A DNA stretch of 64,000 bases from Helopsaltes ochotensis (Eukaryota; Chordata; Aves; Passeriformes; Locustellidae), in the NCBI GenBank assembly GCA_013400155.1, contig VXBM01001018.1, positions 184,101-248,100 on the forward strand, read 5' to 3'. Numbering within the stretch: the first letter of the stretch is position 1; each line of letters opens with the position of its first letter. Of this stretch, positions 62,970-64,000 are shown piece by piece. The translations under genes were made by a program, and so were the position numbers. The notes beneath the pieces are model-generated. The model ran no database searches, had not been told where the DNA came from, and was given only the letters and a program-made list of their open reading frames with translations.

Positions 62970-63176
62970 GTGAGCCCGGAGTCCGCCCGGGGCTGGGCTT
63001 CTTCTTGCTGGGCTTGCTCTTGCTGGGCTTGCTCTTGCTGGACTTCTTCTTGCTGAGCTTCTTCTTGCTGGGGTCCGCAGCCAGAATGGTGCGGGCGCGG
63101 GGGGCGGCAGGAGGCGGCTGCCGGGGCAGGCAGGCATTCGACAGCTCCTGACGAGCCTCCCCTTCTCACGTCTTAG
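62970..63176 (+). other. Rab gene intron 2 with a 15-bp minisatellite
   Basis: Intron of 207 bases with donor GTGAGC and acceptor 'tcacgtcttag'. It contains the five-copy repeat 62995-63069. The long minus-strand Gln/Glu/Ala-rich frames here come from that repeat and from the neighbouring Ns. Confidence 0.85.
62995..63069 (+). repeat. 15-bp minisatellite, five copies
   Basis: Five consecutive units: gggcttcttcttgct, gggcttgctcttgct (twice), ggacttcttcttgct and gagcttcttcttgct. The period is a multiple of three, which explains the open antisense frame. Pyrimidine-rich on the coding strand of the Rab gene. Confidence 0.95.
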
Positions 63177-63238
63177 GTATTGATATTAAAGTGAAGAAAA
63201 TGGTGCTGGACGGTCGTGCAGTGCAGCTGGCCGTATGG
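63177..63238 (+). CDS. Rab-family GTPase, exon 3 (interswitch strands)
   Basis: Completes the Gly codon and encodes IDIKVKKMVLDGRAVQLAVW, the two antiparallel interswitch strands that end just before the expected DTAGQE motif. It stops at a GTAGGT donor after the Trp codon. In RAB18 the corresponding residues are GVDFKVKTISVDGNKAKLAIW with an intron at the same place, as I recall it. The exon with DTAGQE is not found between 63239 and 64000, so the gene continues outside the window. Confidence 0.78.
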
Positions 63239-64000
63239 GTAGGTCTTGTTCCGGACGGATGAGGCCGTGTTGGGTTTTGAGAGAGGTACAAGCTTCAAGA
63301 GCTCCTTTTTGTGGTTTCTTCCCCCTCTCTTTCTTCGTCTCTCTCTGTAAAGACTTCTGCATGTTGAGGTTTCATGCTTAGGTTGCAATGCCTGTAGAGT
63401 GAGTGTCTGTCATGACCGTACAAGACAAACAAAAACATTTCTGAAAGCTTCTTTAGTCAAGGTTTGGGACTTCCTTCAGTTCTGCTGGAGGCTTTGTCTG
63501 CTCTTTGCGGCACTTTCCCAAAGGCTCTGTGAGGTGCCAAGCTCCTGAAGATGTTCGCATGAGCCAGGAGCACATAAATGAGGAAATCAGAGGAAGGTGA
63601 TGCTCTGGGCAATGAGCTGGGTGATCGCCTCTAGGGGCTGTGCAGCAACTCTGTGTGATGCTGTATTTTGGTTAAAATCATGCCAAAAACCCCCACAGAC
63701 TTGTTCGTGAACTATTTAAAGGTTGATTCAGATTAACTGGGAAACCTTGAGCATTTGTCCTGGACTTCCTGATGCTTGTATTTTCAGCATCTGCAGACTG
63801 AAATCAGATTGCAGCTGTTTGATCAGGATTATTTGTAATATAAAAGATTTAATTCTTCTAAGTGGAAGGAAAGAGCCTTAGGAAGGAGATACTTTATGTG
63901 TGTGGTCATAGGTATTTGAGAAATAAAATGCCATTACTAATTAAGTAATTGGGACTAAAATAGCATCTCCCTAGTAATAATTAATCAAATTAGGTAAGTA
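63239..64000 (+). other. Rab gene intron 3, cut by the window end
   Basis: Begins with the donor after exon 3. No further exon, repeat or RNA gene is recognised before the edge of the window. Confidence 0.65.

Noticed and set aside
61888..63169. Minus-strand frames of 358 and 401 codons and a plus frame of 294 codons across the second gap
   Set aside because: Most of each is the run of N. The rest is the reverse of Rab exons and a 15-bp repeat, and no domain is present.
1..64000. CRISPR arrays, operons, phage or bacterial mobile systems
   Set aside because: The window is intron-bearing vertebrate DNA. The tandem repeats seen are microsatellites, minisatellites or LTR-internal repeats, without spacer structure.
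1..64000. tRNA or rRNA genes
   Set aside because: No sequence with A/B-box spacing and a cloverleaf, or rRNA core motifs, was noticed by eye; a tRNAscan run would settle it.

Overview
The window is vertebrate nuclear DNA, almost certainly avian and probably from a songbird. It is AT-rich and gene-poor, with exons broken by introns with GT/AG boundaries. Its dispersed repeats are the CR1 LINE tails and endogenous-retrovirus LTRs I associate with bird genomes. The recognisable genes form the block MEOX1 - SOST - DUSP3, which matches human 17q21.31. There is no bacterial gene system here. Many open frames of 60-250 codons exist, but only those below resemble real proteins. Two assembly gaps (17168-17303 and 62149-62759) limit what can be said.

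Layout. 1-13965 is non-coding, upstream of the block, with one clear CR1 fragment (10651-10775). MEOX1, a mesoderm homeobox gene, lies on the minus strand in three exons (13966-19213) and is complete at 243 residues. 19214-40461 separates the MEOX1 5' end from the SOST 3' end. It holds no gene, two CR1 fragments, a CpG-rich island (21640-21970) and several stretches rich in homeodomain-type motifs. In mammals the matching interval carries the distant bone enhancer of SOST (ECR5, lost in van Buchem disease), so this is the regulatory part of the window. SOST (sclerostin, minus strand, two exons, 40462-44307) is complete at 213 residues, the human length. Its single intron contains an LTR with a five-fold internal repeat.

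44415-52677 is intergenic, with a decayed LTR and a CR1 tail. DUSP3 (minus strand, exons 2 and 3 at 57306-57532 and 52678-52883) lacks its first exon, which is probably inside the 611-base gap. Its last intron holds two further LTRs. Just past the gap a plus-strand Rab-family GTPase gene begins (62780 onward, three exons visible, most like RAB18). It is head to head with DUSP3, so the two probably share a GC-rich promoter that the assembly failed to resolve.

The genes are not an operon and share no pathway as a set. MEOX1 patterns somites, SOST is a secreted WNT antagonist of bone, DUSP3 is a MAP-kinase/tyrosine phosphatase and the Rab acts in membrane traffic. The link between the first two is positional: long-range SOST regulatory DNA is expected to sit between them.
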